A stretch of DNA of 64,000 bases, taken from the NCBI GenBank assembly GCA_944347775.1, contig CALVMT010000091.1:1-64000 (forward strand). Reading direction: 5' to 3'. The position numbers and the translations under genes are program-made. Below, piece by piece: positions 1 through 7,835 of this stretch (positions are counted from its first letter, which is position 1; each line of letters opens with the position of its first letter). Under the pieces are notes generated by a model. That model had not been told where the DNA came from. It ran no database searches and saw only the letters and a program-made list of their open reading frames with translations. This DNA comes from an uncultured Clostridia bacterium (lineage in GTDB: Bacteria; Bacillota; Clostridia; Christensenellales; Christensenellaceae).

Positions 1-117
1 ATCAAGCGGCAGAGTGTTAATATTATCGAGCGCAGGCGCTTCTTTCACAGTTGGCTCAAAGAGGTTATCTAACGGTCTCAGCGGAACGTTCATGGCGCTT
101 TTCTTTTTCTCGACCAT
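1..117 (-). CDS. parB: ParB-like partition protein, N-terminal 39 codons only (runs off the window)
   Basis: The minus strand opens with ATG at 117-115, and the reading frame stays open to position 1 (39 codons, starting MVEKKKSAMNVPLRPLDNL). A strong AAAGGAGG ribosome site lies 8-9 bases upstream, inside the end of parA. The start overlaps the parA 3' end by about 50 bases, which suggests translational coupling. The visible part is a basic N-terminal tail ending in NINTLPLD, where ParB-family proteins of conjugative elements usually begin the LPL-x-x-L box. The conserved ParB boxes lie outside the window. The call therefore rests mainly on the position directly after parA. Confidence 0.6.
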   Translation of the reverse strand, partial: MVEKKKSAMNVPLRPLDNLFEPTVKEAPALDNINTLPLD

Positions 118-892
118 TCTCTAAAACCTCCTTTGTGAGCTTTTCATATGCGGCGGCAACTTTGCCTTTAGGATCATACGCAAATATGCTTTTGCCGTAG
201 GCTCCGCTTTCTGTCATGCGGATAGATGTGGGGATCTCAGCGTCAAACACTTTAATTTGATTCCCGTAAGCTTCACGAAGCCTTGCGACAAGGTCTTTGG
301 TGAAGTTAGGGCGTTTATCCATCATCGTTACGAGAACGCCTTCTATCTGAAGATTGGGATTTATCTTTCTCTGTACTTTGCCGATTGTCTGAAAAAACAT
401 CTGCAATCCTGCCGTGGAAAAATACTGCGGCTGTGTCGGTATCAGCACCGAATCTGCCGCCGCAAGCGCGTTAACAGTAAGAATATTAAGAGAAGGCTGG
501 CAGTCTATAATGATGTAATCATAGTTCATGCGGACAGCGTCAACATACTGCCTTAGCATTGCTTCCCGTCCGTATTCATTGACAAGAGATGCTTCATACC
601 CGGACAACTGAATGTTTGACGGCATAAGGTCAATGCCTTCATCCGTAGTCAATATCCCTTCGGCGGGGTCTATCGGCTCTTCTTTCACAACTTTCATCAG
701 AACATCGGAGATTGTATAGCTCATCTCATCGGGATTTTGAAAGCCTAGGGCCATCGTAAGGTTTGCCTGGGCGTCAAGGTCAATGAGAAGAACATCATTT
801 CTTTCCCGTACTAATCCTGCGCCCAGATTAACTGCGGTCGAGGTCTTGCCCACACCGCCTTTCTGGTTCGCTATTGCGATTACTTTCGTCAT
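65..892 (-). CDS. parA: ParA/Soj-family partition ATPase of a mobile element
   Basis: The 275-residue protein has a deviant Walker A motif KGGVGKTS at residues 11-18. It also has the Walker A' region LLIDLDAQANLT around residue 40 and a Walker B strand YIIIDCQPS near residue 130. This is the full-length layout of chromosome- and plasmid-type ParA ATPases, which bind nucleoid DNA and, with ParB, segregate DNA or stabilise integrative elements. The start is ATG at 892, with GGAGG seven bases upstream. It is followed by an overlapping parB start. Its GC content is clearly above the core genes to the right of 1700, and it lies just inside a tRNA-Arg junction. I infer that it belongs to an integrative and conjugative element rather than being the host soj. 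Family assignment is secure; element type is inferred. Confidence 0.93.
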   Translation of the reverse strand: MTKVIAIANQKGGVGKTSTAVNLGAGLVRERNDVLLIDLDAQANLTMALGFQNPDEMSYTISDVLMKVVKEEPIDPAEGILTTDEGIDLMPSNIQLSGYEASLVNEYGREAMLRQYVDAVRMNYDYIIIDCQPSLNILTVNALAAADSVLIPTQPQYFSTAGLQMFFQTIGKVQRKINPNLQIEGVLVTMMDKRPNFTKDLVARLREAYGNQIKVFDAEIPTSIRMTESGAYGKSIFAYDPKGKVAAAYEKLTKEVLENGREKEKRHERSAETVR

Positions 893-1224
893 GGGGTTTC
901 CTCCGTTTATATAGTGAATGCCTCTTTTGGACTGCTTTTAGGTTTCTTAAAGCACATAACCCGGTTTTCAGGTTCTCCGCATTCTTATGCCGAGCCGCTC
1001 AATGCTGTGAAGCGTTCAAAGCGGAAGTATCATTATCTCTCTATGCTGTCACCGCGCCATCCGGAACCACCGGATATTATTGCTCCTGCTGACTGATCGC
1101 CGTTCAGCCTGATAGCCGCTTTTCACATAGAGAACGTGTCCTAATTGGCTATGAAGTTGTCAAGGTGTTCGGGCAAAAAAAATACCCTCTACCTTACATG
1201 GCGAAAAAACAGGGGGGTGGTTCG

Positions 1225-1239
1225 GGTAAAATCAAAAAA
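1225..1239. repeat. 15-bp direct repeat, copy 1 (second copy at 1363-1377)
   Basis: GGTAAAATCAAAAAA occurs at 1225-1239 and again at 1363-1377. The second copy is preceded by a tandem duplication of GTGGTAAAAT (1351-1360 and 1361-1370). The repeats sit between parA and the tRNA junction of the element. They could be recombinase arm sites or partition (parS-like) sites. They could also be chance repeats in AT-rich DNA. Confidence 0.5.
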
Positions 1240-1362
1240 AGTTAAAAAATTTTTTTGAGATGGTCTTTTATATAATGAACTTCTGATTCTCTAAAAGTTG
1301 TTCAATATGTCTATATGAAGCAATACAGCAGGAATAGTTATAATAAAATTGTGGTAAAATGT

Positions 1363-1377
1363 GGTAAAATCAAAAAA
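1363..1377. repeat. 15-bp direct repeat, copy 2
   Basis: This is the second copy of GGTAAAATCAAAAAA. It overlaps the tandem GTGGTAAAAT pair at 1351-1370, so three related iterations of GGTAAAAT occur in about 150 bases. Confidence 0.5.
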
Positions 1378-1463
1378 ATCAGGGATTTGAGAATTTTTAT
1401 ATGCAATTTATGTGAATATATTTGCATTTGCAGAATCTATAGGTGAAGTGCGATAATTTGAAA

Positions 1464-1507
1464 GCAAAAAAATAATCCCCGGAAAATTCCTTGATTTTCC
1501 GGGGATT
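1464..1507 (-). terminator. Intrinsic terminator of the tRNA-Arg gene
   Basis: A 14-bp stem (arms 1474-1487 and 1494-1507, core CCCCGGAAAA / TTTTCCGGGG) with a six-base loop starts immediately after the CCA end of the tRNA. On the minus strand it is followed by a run of T residues (complement of 1464-1472). It would end transcription of the tRNA running leftward. Confidence 0.85.
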
Positions 1508-1584
1508 TGGCGCGCCTGGCGCGATTCGAACGCGCGGCGTTCCGCTTAGGAGGCGGACCCTCTATCCTGCTGAGGTACAGGCGC
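1508..1584 (-). tRNA. tRNA-Arg (anticodon CCU), complete with encoded CCA
   Basis: Read on the minus strand, the acceptor stem GCGCCTG (1584-1578) pairs with CAGGCGC (1518-1512), followed by discriminator G and CCA (1511-1508). The D stem is CCTC/GAGG. The anticodon stem is TCCGC/GCGGA around loop CTCCTAA, giving anticodon CCT. The variable loop is ACGCC, and the T arm is GCGCG-TTCGAAT-CGCGC. All four stems are fully paired, so the gene should be functional. It lies 52 bases inside a truncated second tRNA-Arg(CCU) and is very GC-rich, so I infer that the mobile element carried it in. It would decode AGG. Confidence 0.95.
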
Positions 1585-1636
1585 ATATTCACATTATTCA
1601 GTTTGCATTCATTTTTCGCCAACCTTAGGCCATTTT

Positions 1637-1676
1637 CTTAGGAGGCGGTCGCTCTATCCTGCTGAGCTACGGAAAC
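1637..1676 (-). pseudogene. 5' half of host tRNA-Arg(CCU), cut at the anticodon arm (element attachment junction)
   Basis: On the minus strand this reads acceptor GTTTCCG (1676-1670), D arm with stem GCTC/GAGC, then ACCGC and anticodon loop CTCCTAA. After CCTCCTAAG the sequence stops being tRNA-like: there is no matching GCGGT, T arm or CGGAAAC acceptor strand. The block CTTAGGAGGCGG at 1637-1648 is identical to 1545-1556 in the complete tRNA-Arg, and 30 of 33 bases match over the wider region. The simplest reading is integration of the element into a host tRNA-Arg gene at the anticodon loop, leaving the 3' half at the far end of the element outside the window. Confidence 0.8.
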
Positions 1677-1856
1677 AGATTTTTTATCATTCTGGAATTA
1701 ATAAAATAGATAAAAAATATACAATATAGACGGAAAAATATTAATATACGCTAAAATAAAATTCAAGTAAATTTTATTTTATACTTCCTCAAAAGGACTG
1801 TCAAGCATTAAGAAAATAAAAAAACTCATAGAATAAATTGAAAGGAGTGCTGAAAA

Positions 1857-2366
1857 TTGGCAGAACAAAAAAAATATTATATTTATCAAGCAGAACGAAA
1901 ATTTTTATGGCAGGATTTAGCCGAATTATTTGGATATCATGCGTGCGCATTACATCAATTAAATTCAAAAATAGGAAAAATAATTCAAAAAGGTGACAAA
2001 ATTTTATTTCCGTATAAACGCTGTAATACGGCTTTTTTTTATCGAATGTTTGAAGAACAGTCTTTGATCGGACTATCCAGAGCTTTAGGCATTGATGAAA
2101 GTCAAGTGCTGCACATGAACCCGGGAATTAGATATGATCGATTTGTTCAAGGGCAAACAATATTATTGCCAATTAATAGAAAAGATTATAATAATGCACA
2201 GATTAAAGAAGAAAAAGTAGGTAAAGAAACTTTAGGCGAACGACTGTTTAAAGCAAAATTAACAATAGAATTGCTGGAATTGTTTAATACGGGGAAAAAT
2301 ATAATGCAGATGCAACCGGGGCAAACTTATTTTAGAATTTATTGGGATGAGGAAACTAAAACTTGA
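1857..2366 (+). CDS. LysM-like two-repeat protein, no signal peptide
   Basis: The 169-residue protein contains two LysM-like repeats. Residues about 7-54 run from YYIYQAERKFLWQDLAELFG to GDKILFPYK. Residues about 60-107 run from FFYRMFEEQSL to GQTILLPI. Each has the LysM pattern of a hydrophobic opening strand, a helix with L-A-x-x-F/L-G, an asparagine (QLNSK, HMNPG) and a closing I-L-x-P strand. The start is TTG at 1857, seven bases after AAAGGAGTG. There is no signal peptide or membrane segment, so a cytoplasmic, forespore or coat location is likelier than secretion. The C-terminal about 60 residues match nothing I recognise. The next gene, a RelA/SpoT-domain protein, is 122 bases downstream in the same direction. 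Function unknown. Confidence 0.7.
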   Translation: MAEQKKYYIYQAERKFLWQDLAELFGYHACALHQLNSKIGKIIQKGDKILFPYKRCNTAFFYRMFEEQSLIGLSRALGIDESQVLHMNPGIRYDRFVQGQTILLPINRKDYNNAQIKEEKVGKETLGERLFKAKLTIELLELFNTGKNIMQMQPGQTYFRIYWDEETKT

Positions 2367-2488
2367 AGAAAAAACAATAAAAAATAAAGATTTATTCAAA
2401 TAATCAAAAAGAAAAAACACGTAATTCGCTTTTTTTCTTTTCTGCACTATATTATAATAAAAATAAGATAAACTTTAGGAGAACTCAC

Positions 2489-3862
2489 TTGGATTTAGAG
2501 ATATTTGAATGCATTTCGGAAATTTTGGAAGAATATGAAAGCAAAAAAGATATTTATAAGTTGATCGCAGAAGAGGTAAAAGATTTTTTTGAAAAAAGTG
2601 TTTTTTCTGAAAGTAAACACGAACTTTCACTAATCTACCGAATAAAAACTGCAGAAAGTATACGCGAAAAATTAATACGTAACAACTATGAAATGCATAA
2701 AAATCAAGCAGAAAAATTATTGTCTCGGATGCAAGATATTATAGGGTTACGTATTGAATGTAAATTTATTGAGGAAGAAAAGTATGCCTATGTTTTATTA
2801 AAAGAGCTTTTTAATAAGACTGAGGATCAAGTTTATTATTATATGCCTTCGATGCCGAGAATTCGATTAAAATTGTCGGAGAAACAACCGCAGAAGCAAA
2901 AAAATGGATTTGAAATTTATAAAATTGATGGTTATTTTACATTAGGTAAGGAAGCAGTTAGTTTTGAATTGCAAATAAAGGCTTTGGTTAACTCATTTTG
3001 GAGTGAGATAGAACATAGAGTCGTCTATAAAAATAGAGATTATATGCTTTCAGATACTTTTGTAACAGATTTGTTTACTTCCATTAAGGAAAGTTTAAAT
3101 ACTTTGGATAGCCAATTATATCTGTTATATAAAAGATTTCGCCAGGATTCTACATTAAGAGACAAAGCGTTAGTCGAAAAACAAAGGGAACGATCAGTAG
3201 AAATATTTATAGCCAATATGGTATACGAAACTTTTGATCGGTTAATTCTTGCACAATTGGGTTTTTCAGTCGATTTTAAAGATAGTTGTGATGCGATTAT
3301 CCGCTATTTTATGGAGAGAGAACACGCAAGTGAAATGGAAGATTACGGTCGTATGATGATGCATATCTTTAATCGGTTGGATCAGGCGGAAGAAAAATTA
3401 CAGCTGGCGGAGCAGATTACTTTTAAACGCAAAAGAAATTACCCTGATAAATTTACTCAGCAATTGGGAGAACTGATTGAACAGATGATTAATCGGAATT
3501 TTCGGTGGCATTTGTACTTTGCGATATTGTTTGCTATGGAAGATAAGCCCAAAGAGCAGGCACTTGAAGATTTTGTTGTATTTTATAAAAACGCTATTTT
3601 AGAAAATCGTATGCTTTTGCATCTGGAAAAAATAGATACAAAAGAAGAAAAGAAAATATTTGCTGATATTCTTGGTAAGATTATTGAGGTTCTGCAGCAA
3701 AAAAAAGAAATAGAATATTTGTGCGCCGGTGGAATGAAAAAAATTCATAAAGCTTTAAACTATATATTGCCGGCCATTCGTGAAAATTTGATACAAGGGT
3801 TAAGTTGGGAGTCTTGTCGTGCTGTGCATGAGCAAAAACTTGAAGAAAAAGTGCGCAGTTAA
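2489..3862 (+). CDS. Divergent RelA/SpoT (p)ppGpp-synthetase-domain protein
   Basis: Residues about 45-185 carry the RelA/SpoT nucleotidyltransferase signature: YRIKTAESIREKL (50-62), DIIGLR (83-88), FELQIK (159-164) and EIEHRVVYK (173-181). These match the family's R-x-K-S, D-I-I-G-x-R, E-x-Q-I-R and E-H-x-x-Y-K blocks. The usual NGY-x-S-L-H block, where Tyr stacks on the nucleotide base, reads NGFEIYK at 139-145, so the Tyr, Ser and His are changed. There is no HD hydrolase and no TGS or ACT domain. The C-terminal 270 residues are helical and unfamiliar. The start is TTG at 2489 after TAGGAGA. It could be a small-alarmone-synthetase relative with altered substrate or a non-catalytic sensor. 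Family membership is good; activity is uncertain. Confidence 0.75.
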   Translation: MDLEIFECISEILEEYESKKDIYKLIAEEVKDFFEKSVFSESKHELSLIYRIKTAESIREKLIRNNYEMHKNQAEKLLSRMQDIIGLRIECKFIEEEKYAYVLLKELFNKTEDQVYYYMPSMPRIRLKLSEKQPQKQKNGFEIYKIDGYFTLGKEAVSFELQIKALVNSFWSEIEHRVVYKNRDYMLSDTFVTDLFTSIKESLNTLDSQLYLLYKRFRQDSTLRDKALVEKQRERSVEIFIANMVYETFDRLILAQLGFSVDFKDSCDAIIRYFMEREHASEMEDYGRMMMHIFNRLDQAEEKLQLAEQITFKRKRNYPDKFTQQLGELIEQMINRNFRWHLYFAILFAMEDKPKEQALEDFVVFYKNAILENRMLLHLEKIDTKEEKKIFADILGKIIEVLQQKKEIEYLCAGGMKKIHKALNYILPAIRENLIQGLSWESCRAVHEQKLEEKVRS

Positions 3863-4020
3863 GTCGGAGGCATGTAAGTAAGGTATAATCTCCTTCGGAT
3901 AAAGAGTTTTATGTTTCTTTGTATAATTCATATGATTTAACTAAAAATAAATCAGGGAAACCTTTTTTTTGCCCGTGCATATTGTACAGTGAGTAAAAGG
4001 CAGATTAAGGAGGACGCTGA

Positions 4021-4818
4021 TTGGAATATATTATAGGTATCAGTTGCGCAAAGTTTGCTTTGCGCCCTTTAATAGAAAATAGAATATTGCAGCAGAGTAT
4101 ATTAAATGAGAGTATGCAAATAAAAAAAGATGCGGGAAACTATATATGGATGGAGTTATATGGCCATGCACAGGTTCTTGCGTTGGCGGAAATTCTCTCT
4201 GATATTATTATAGAAACAGTTCAAATTAAGTTTTTGATGAAAGAAATCATTTTGAATTATGAAATTACATCAGAAAAGGAACAATACGAACTTTTAATCG
4301 AAACAGTAAAGCGCCTTTGGAAAAAGGAAGGGAAAAAAGGTATAGAAAAGCAAAAAGCAGAGATTAGTAGACGTATAGCAAAATATATGTTGGAAGAGAG
4401 CGATCTGCTTTCGTTAGACGGAATAATGTACTTTCGTATGCAGGATTATCTTCAATATTGGTTAGATACACTTGAACAGGTGGTCCAGGAAGCTTTTTTG
4501 CGAAAGGAGCAAAAAGAATTTATTAAATTACTTCGGTACCTCGTTGGTATGAAAGATCCGGGAATAGACTATGTTTACATTGCTTTAGAAGGAAATGAAT
4601 ATGTGGTAAAAGATAAGGCAAAACATATTTTGGTTTTTGAAGATTATTTATGGGAAGAAGATTCAACCAAAGAAGATCGACTGATTTCTAGATTGATTGC
4701 ACTTTCTCCGGAGGTTATTTGTCTTGATGAGGTGAGTGATATGCTACTAGTGCAACTAGTTCGTGAAATTTTTGTAGGTAGAGTACGCAGGAAGGAAGAA
4801 CAATTAAATCGAAATTAA
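4021..4818 (+). CDS. ytxC: YtxC-like putative sporulation protein
   Basis: The 265-residue protein resembles the YtxC family of sporulating Bacillota. These proteins have a central helical segment built around a phenylalanine-rich F-R-x-x-x-Y motif, followed by an E-x-x-E-F-I-x-L-L-R-Y-x-V stretch. Here these appear as MYFRMQDYLQYWLDTLEQ and EFIKLLRYLVGM (about residues 139-183). The start is TTG at 4021, preceded by AAGGAGG. No membrane segment is visible. The 158 bases upstream carry no recognisable gene. Its molecular role is not established in the family. The call rests on overall pattern and on the spore-forming context. Confidence 0.65.
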   Translation: MEYIIGISCAKFALRPLIENRILQQSILNESMQIKKDAGNYIWMELYGHAQVLALAEILSDIIIETVQIKFLMKEIILNYEITSEKEQYELLIETVKRLWKKEGKKGIEKQKAEISRRIAKYMLEESDLLSLDGIMYFRMQDYLQYWLDTLEQVVQEAFLRKEQKEFIKLLRYLVGMKDPGIDYVYIALEGNEYVVKDKAKHILVFEDYLWEEDSTKEDRLISRLIALSPEVICLDEVSDMLLVQLVREIFVGRVRRKEEQLNRN

Positions 4819-4837
4819 TTTTGATAAGGTAAAAATC

Positions 4838-5104
4838 ATGCCAATGAAAAAACTAACGATGTTTATCTTGAAAGATTGCCCATATTGTAAACAGGCGTTT
4901 GCCATACATCAGCGCCTATACATGCAAAACCCTGACTTTAGGAAAATTGATATAGAAATAATTGAAGAAAACCAGCAAAAAGATATTGCAGAGCAATATG
5001 CATATTATTATGTACCATGTTATTTTCTTGGAAAGAGAAAGCTTTTTGAAGGTATTCCAACGATGGAGGCTATCCGTAAAGTGATGGAGCAAGCTTTACG
5101 TTAA
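4838..5104 (+). CDS. Glutaredoxin-like thioredoxin-fold protein
   Basis: The 88-residue protein has the redox-active motif CPYC at residues 14-17 within FILKDCPYCKQAF, as in glutaredoxins and NrdH-redoxins. A cis-proline region YVPCYFLG follows at about residues 58-65, with C where glutaredoxins usually have T. The final helix (IPTMEAIRKVMEQAL) is typical. It probably acts as a small cytoplasmic dithiol oxidoreductase. It starts 19 bases after the YtxC-like gene with a weak ribosome site and ends 87 bases before asnS. Confidence 0.8.
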   Translation: MPMKKLTMFILKDCPYCKQAFAIHQRLYMQNPDFRKIDIEIIEENQQKDIAEQYAYYYVPCYFLGKRKLFEGIPTMEAIRKVMEQALR

Positions 5105-5191
5105 ATCATTGCCTTGAAAAGCAATAGAGGCAATGCTACAATAAATGAAAAAAGAATTTGAAATGCAAAAGATAAATGTATAGGAGGAATC

Positions 5192-6580
5192 ATGCTGACA
5201 ATAAAAGAATTGTTTAGGAACGGGAAAGACTATGCCGGTCAGGATATTGAAGTATGCGGCTGGGTACGTACGATTCGCGATAGTAAAGCACTAGGATTTA
5301 TCGAATTGAATGATGGAACATTCTTTAGAAATATGCAAATTGTGTTTGAAGACGGTTGCGTTGAAAACTTTAAAGAAGTTTGTAAAATTGGAGTGGGAAG
5401 CGGTATTACCTGCACGGGTGAATTAGTCTTGACGCCGGAAGCAAAACAACCTTTTGAAATTCATGCAAAACGAATTTTTGTTGAAGGTATTTGCCCACCT
5501 GATTATCCGCTTCAGAAAAAAAGACATTCAAACGAATTTCTTCGTACAATAGCTCATTTGCGGCCAAGGACAAATACGTTTTCAGCAGTATTTCGTGTGC
5601 GTTCGGCAGTTTCGTTTGCAATCCACCAATTTTTTCAAGAACGTGGTTTTATCTATGTACATACACCGGTTATTACTACAAGTGATTGCGAGGGCGCAGG
5701 GCAAATGTTTCATGTAACCACGCTGGATATGGAAAATCCGCCTCGGACAAAAGAAGGGAAAATAGATCAAAGCAAAGATTTCTTTGGGAAACCGGCTAAT
5801 TTAACTGTTTCTGGGCAATTGGAAGCGGAGGCTTATGCATTGGCATTTAAAAAGGTTTATACTTTTGGCCCGACGTTTCGTGCGGAAAATAGTAACACGC
5901 CGCGTCATGCTTCGGAGTTTTGGATGATTGAACCAGAGATTGCTTTTGCGGAATTGCAAGATAATATGGAATTGGCAGAACAAATGGTAAAATATATTAT
6001 CAATTATGTTTTGGATAATTATCCTGAAGAGATGGGATTTTTTAACCAATTTATTGATAAAGGCCTGCTAGATCGCCTGCAAAATATTTTAGATTCCGAG
6101 TTTGCACGCATTACTTATACAGAAGCAGTAGATATTTTGTTAAAGTCCGGCCAGAAATTTGAATATCCGGTAAAGTGGGGAATTGATCTGCAAAGTGAGC
6201 ATGAGCGTTATATTACGGAGAAAGTTTTTGGAAAACCGGTTTTTGTTACGGGATATCCGAAAGAAATTAAGGCGTTTTATATGCGATTAAACGATGATTC
6301 GCGTACTGTTGCGGCGATGGATCTTTTAGTTCCTGGAGTTGGAGAAATTATTGGAGGAAGTCAGAGAGAGGAGCGTCAAGAGGTTCTTGAACAGCGTATT
6401 CTGGAAACAGGTATGCAACCTGAGGATTATCGTTGGTACATAGAGCTAAGAAAATTTGGCGGCGTCAAACATGCCGGATATGGTTTGGGCCTTGAACGCA
6501 TGATTATGTATTTAACGGGGATGAGTAATATTCGTGATGTTTTGCCGTTTCCGAGAGTACCTAAATGGGCGGAATTTTAA
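5192..6580 (+). CDS. asnS: Asparaginyl-tRNA synthetase
   Basis: This is a 462-residue class IIb aminoacyl-tRNA synthetase. The N-terminal OB-fold anticodon-binding domain (about 1-115) contains the typical [20 protein letters not shown]. The catalytic core has motif 2 ([21 protein letters not shown] region, about 230-250) and motif 3 ([15 protein letters not shown], about 430-445). The motif 2 wording with N-x-x-R-H-A-x-E-F-W is characteristic of AsnRS rather than AspRS. The start ATG has TAGGAGGAAT upstream. The upstream gap of 87 bases contains a small ATTGCCT...AGGCAAT hairpin but no T-box. A bidirectional terminator follows directly. Confidence 0.97.
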   Translation: MLTIKELFRNGKDYAGQDIEVCGWVRTIRDSKALGFIELNDGTFFRNMQIVFEDGCVENFKEVCKIGVGSGITCTGELVLTPEAKQPFEIHAKRIFVEGICPPDYPLQKKRHSNEFLRTIAHLRPRTNTFSAVFRVRSAVSFAIHQFFQERGFIYVHTPVITTSDCEGAGQMFHVTTLDMENPPRTKEGKIDQSKDFFGKPANLTVSGQLEAEAYALAFKKVYTFGPTFRAENSNTPRHASEFWMIEPEIAFAELQDNMELAEQMVKYIINYVLDNYPEEMGFFNQFIDKGLLDRLQNILDSEFARITYTEAVDILLKSGQKFEYPVKWGIDLQSEHERYITEKVFGKPVFVTGYPKEIKAFYMRLNDDSRTVAAMDLLVPGVGEIIGGSQREERQEVLEQRILETGMQPEDYRWYIELRKFGGVKHAGYGLGLERMIMYLTGMSNIRDVLPFPRVPKWAEF

Positions 6581-6581
6581 T

Positions 6582-6620
6582 AAAAAAAGCAAAGTGCAAA
6601 AAATGTGCTTTGCTTTTTTA
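6582..6620. terminator. Bidirectional terminator between asnS and the phosphoesterase gene
   Basis: AAAAAGCAAAG and CTTTGCTTTTTT form a stem flanked by A and T tracts in both directions. It ends asnS rightward and lies 19 bases beyond the stop of the leftward metallophosphoesterase gene. Confidence 0.8.
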
Positions 6621-6638
6621 TTAGGGAGAATCCTATTT

Positions 6639-7502
6639 TTACGAGGATACTTCTTGTTTTTCTGTATGTAGTGTAAGGACAAGAATTTCAGGGCGATTAA
6701 ATAGCCGAAAAGGAAAGGAACTATTGCCAAGACCGCGTGTAATAGCCAAAGAAAAGTGTGAGAAATGATGAAGGCCCGCAGTGTATTTAGGAAATAAGCC
6801 CTGCCCGGGGGCAAAAAGACCGCCCACTCCAGGTAGGCGAAATTGACCGCCATGTGCATGACCGGATAAAACAACTTGTATATTTGATTGATTGTAAAGG
6901 TCAATTAACTCCGGACGATGACTTAAAAGAATTTTAAAACCCGAAGTAGAAGCACTAAGCGCATTTAGGGCTTGGCGTAAAACAAAAATACGTTCTGCTT
7001 TTTTTCGACCTGAATAAAAGTCCATATCATCTAAACCAAGTAAGGTTAACTTACTACCATGGCGTGAAAGAGTGAACTTGTTATTACGCAATATATAGAC
7101 TCCGAGATTTTGCAGCCGGAGAATAAGAGTATCAAAATGCGGATTTTTGGCTTCGTTATTTCCAGGTACGTAATAAACTGGCGCATATTTAAGACAACCT
7201 TGCATGAGAGTTATTGCGTTTTGCATATTGTTTGATGAAGTGCGCCCATCTATAAGGTCTCCACAAAATAGAATCGCATCAGGACGTTCTAATTGCAGAA
7301 CGTCGAAAATGGGTTTTTGATGAGGGAAAAAACATTTATTATGTAAATCCGATAGGCATATCATACGAAATCCATGAAAAGCTTCAGGCAATTTTGAACT
7401 TTTAAACTTTACTCGTTTAACACTTATCCAATTATTTTGAAAATATAAAAATACTCCCAGTATACAACATAATAATATAACAGCAGAAATAATATATGCC
7501 AC
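6639..7502 (-). CDS. Membrane-anchored metallophosphoesterase (YkuE/YaeI type)
   Basis: The 287-residue protein begins with one transmembrane helix (residues about 2-22). The calcineurin-like phosphoesterase motifs then appear in order: ICLSDLHNK (D-x-H, about 48-56), LFCGDLIDGR (GD-x-x-D), VPGNNEAKN (GN-x-E in place of GNHE), LLSHRPELID and LSGHAHGGQ (GH-x-H-GG). The catalytic metal ligands are therefore present, with the usual GNHD/E histidine changed to Asn. Relatives act on phosphoesters at the membrane, including UDP-glucosamine-lipid or phospholipid substrates; the substrate here is unknown. The start is GTG at 7502, eight bases after AAAGGAG. It stands as a single-gene unit. Confidence 0.88.
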   Translation of the reverse strand: MAYIISAVILLCCILGVFLYFQNNWISVKRVKFKSSKLPEAFHGFRMICLSDLHNKCFFPHQKPIFDVLQLERPDAILFCGDLIDGRTSSNNMQNAITLMQGCLKYAPVYYVPGNNEAKNPHFDTLILRLQNLGVYILRNNKFTLSRHGSKLTLLGLDDMDFYSGRKKAERIFVLRQALNALSASTSGFKILLSHRPELIDLYNQSNIQVVLSGHAHGGQFRLPGVGGLFAPGQGLFPKYTAGLHHFSHFSLAITRGLGNSSFPFRLFNRPEILVLTLHTEKQEVSS

Positions 7503-7835
7503 GATTTATAACTCCTTTATGTAAGTATATCATTTTGCTTTAAAGAATAGAAAAAGATAAGAAATTATTTACATAAAAATAAAAAATAGAATAAAAACAA
7601 TCTGATAATAAATTAAATTGATGTTTCTTTCTAATTTCTAACTTGATTTATAATTAAAGTTATTGTAAAAATGACAATAAAAAAACCTTTCGGCAAATAT
7701 AAAGTATTTTCGATATTGTAAAAATAAGATGTCGGAAGTTTGCCGAAAGGAAAATCTATAAAATAGTACACAATAAAATTAAAGAATAAAAACTAATTTG
7801 TTGCTAACAATTTAGTTTTGCATTTATTTTCTTTC
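7503..7835. other. AT-rich intergenic region with a long-loop terminator
   Basis: The 333-base gap contains no plausible gene. Besides the inverted repeat annotated at 7683-7755, there is a small palindrome TTATTGTAAAAATGACAATAA near 7661-7681. The part next to 7502 should contain the promoter of the leftward phosphoesterase gene. Confidence 0.6.
7683..7755 (-). terminator. Probable terminator of the lysA-like gene (long loop)
   Basis: CCTTTCGGCAAA and TTTGCCGAAAGG form a perfect 12-bp stem separated by about 40 bases. On the minus strand the distal arm is followed by a run of seven T residues, as expected for termination of the gene ending at 7836. The long loop is atypical. Confidence 0.6.

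Larger units (their letters stand above)
893..1463. other. Non-coding terminal region of the mobile element
   Basis: No credible gene is visible between parA and the tRNA. The part next to parA (about 930-1150) is GC-richer and contains small inverted repeats such as TCCGGAACCACCGGA near 1060. The part from 1150 to 1440 is AT-rich with A and T tracts and short direct repeats. Such stretches at element ends commonly carry recombinase-binding sites and the promoter for parA, but no integrase or excisionase gene is visible here. Confidence 0.5.

Noticed and set aside
874..1096. Two overlapping plus-strand ORFs just right of parA
   Set aside because: They overlap each other in different frames, lack ribosome sites and show no recognisable protein pattern.
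1437..1622. 61-residue minus-strand ORF across the tRNA-Arg gene
   Set aside because: It lies entirely over the tRNA and its terminator, with no ribosome site; it is a by-product of GC-rich tRNA sequence.
5105..5191. Hairpin ATTGCCT...AGGCAAT before asnS as a T-box or riboswitch
   Set aside because: The region is only 87 bases, with no T-box motif and no terminator; it is too short for a regulated leader.
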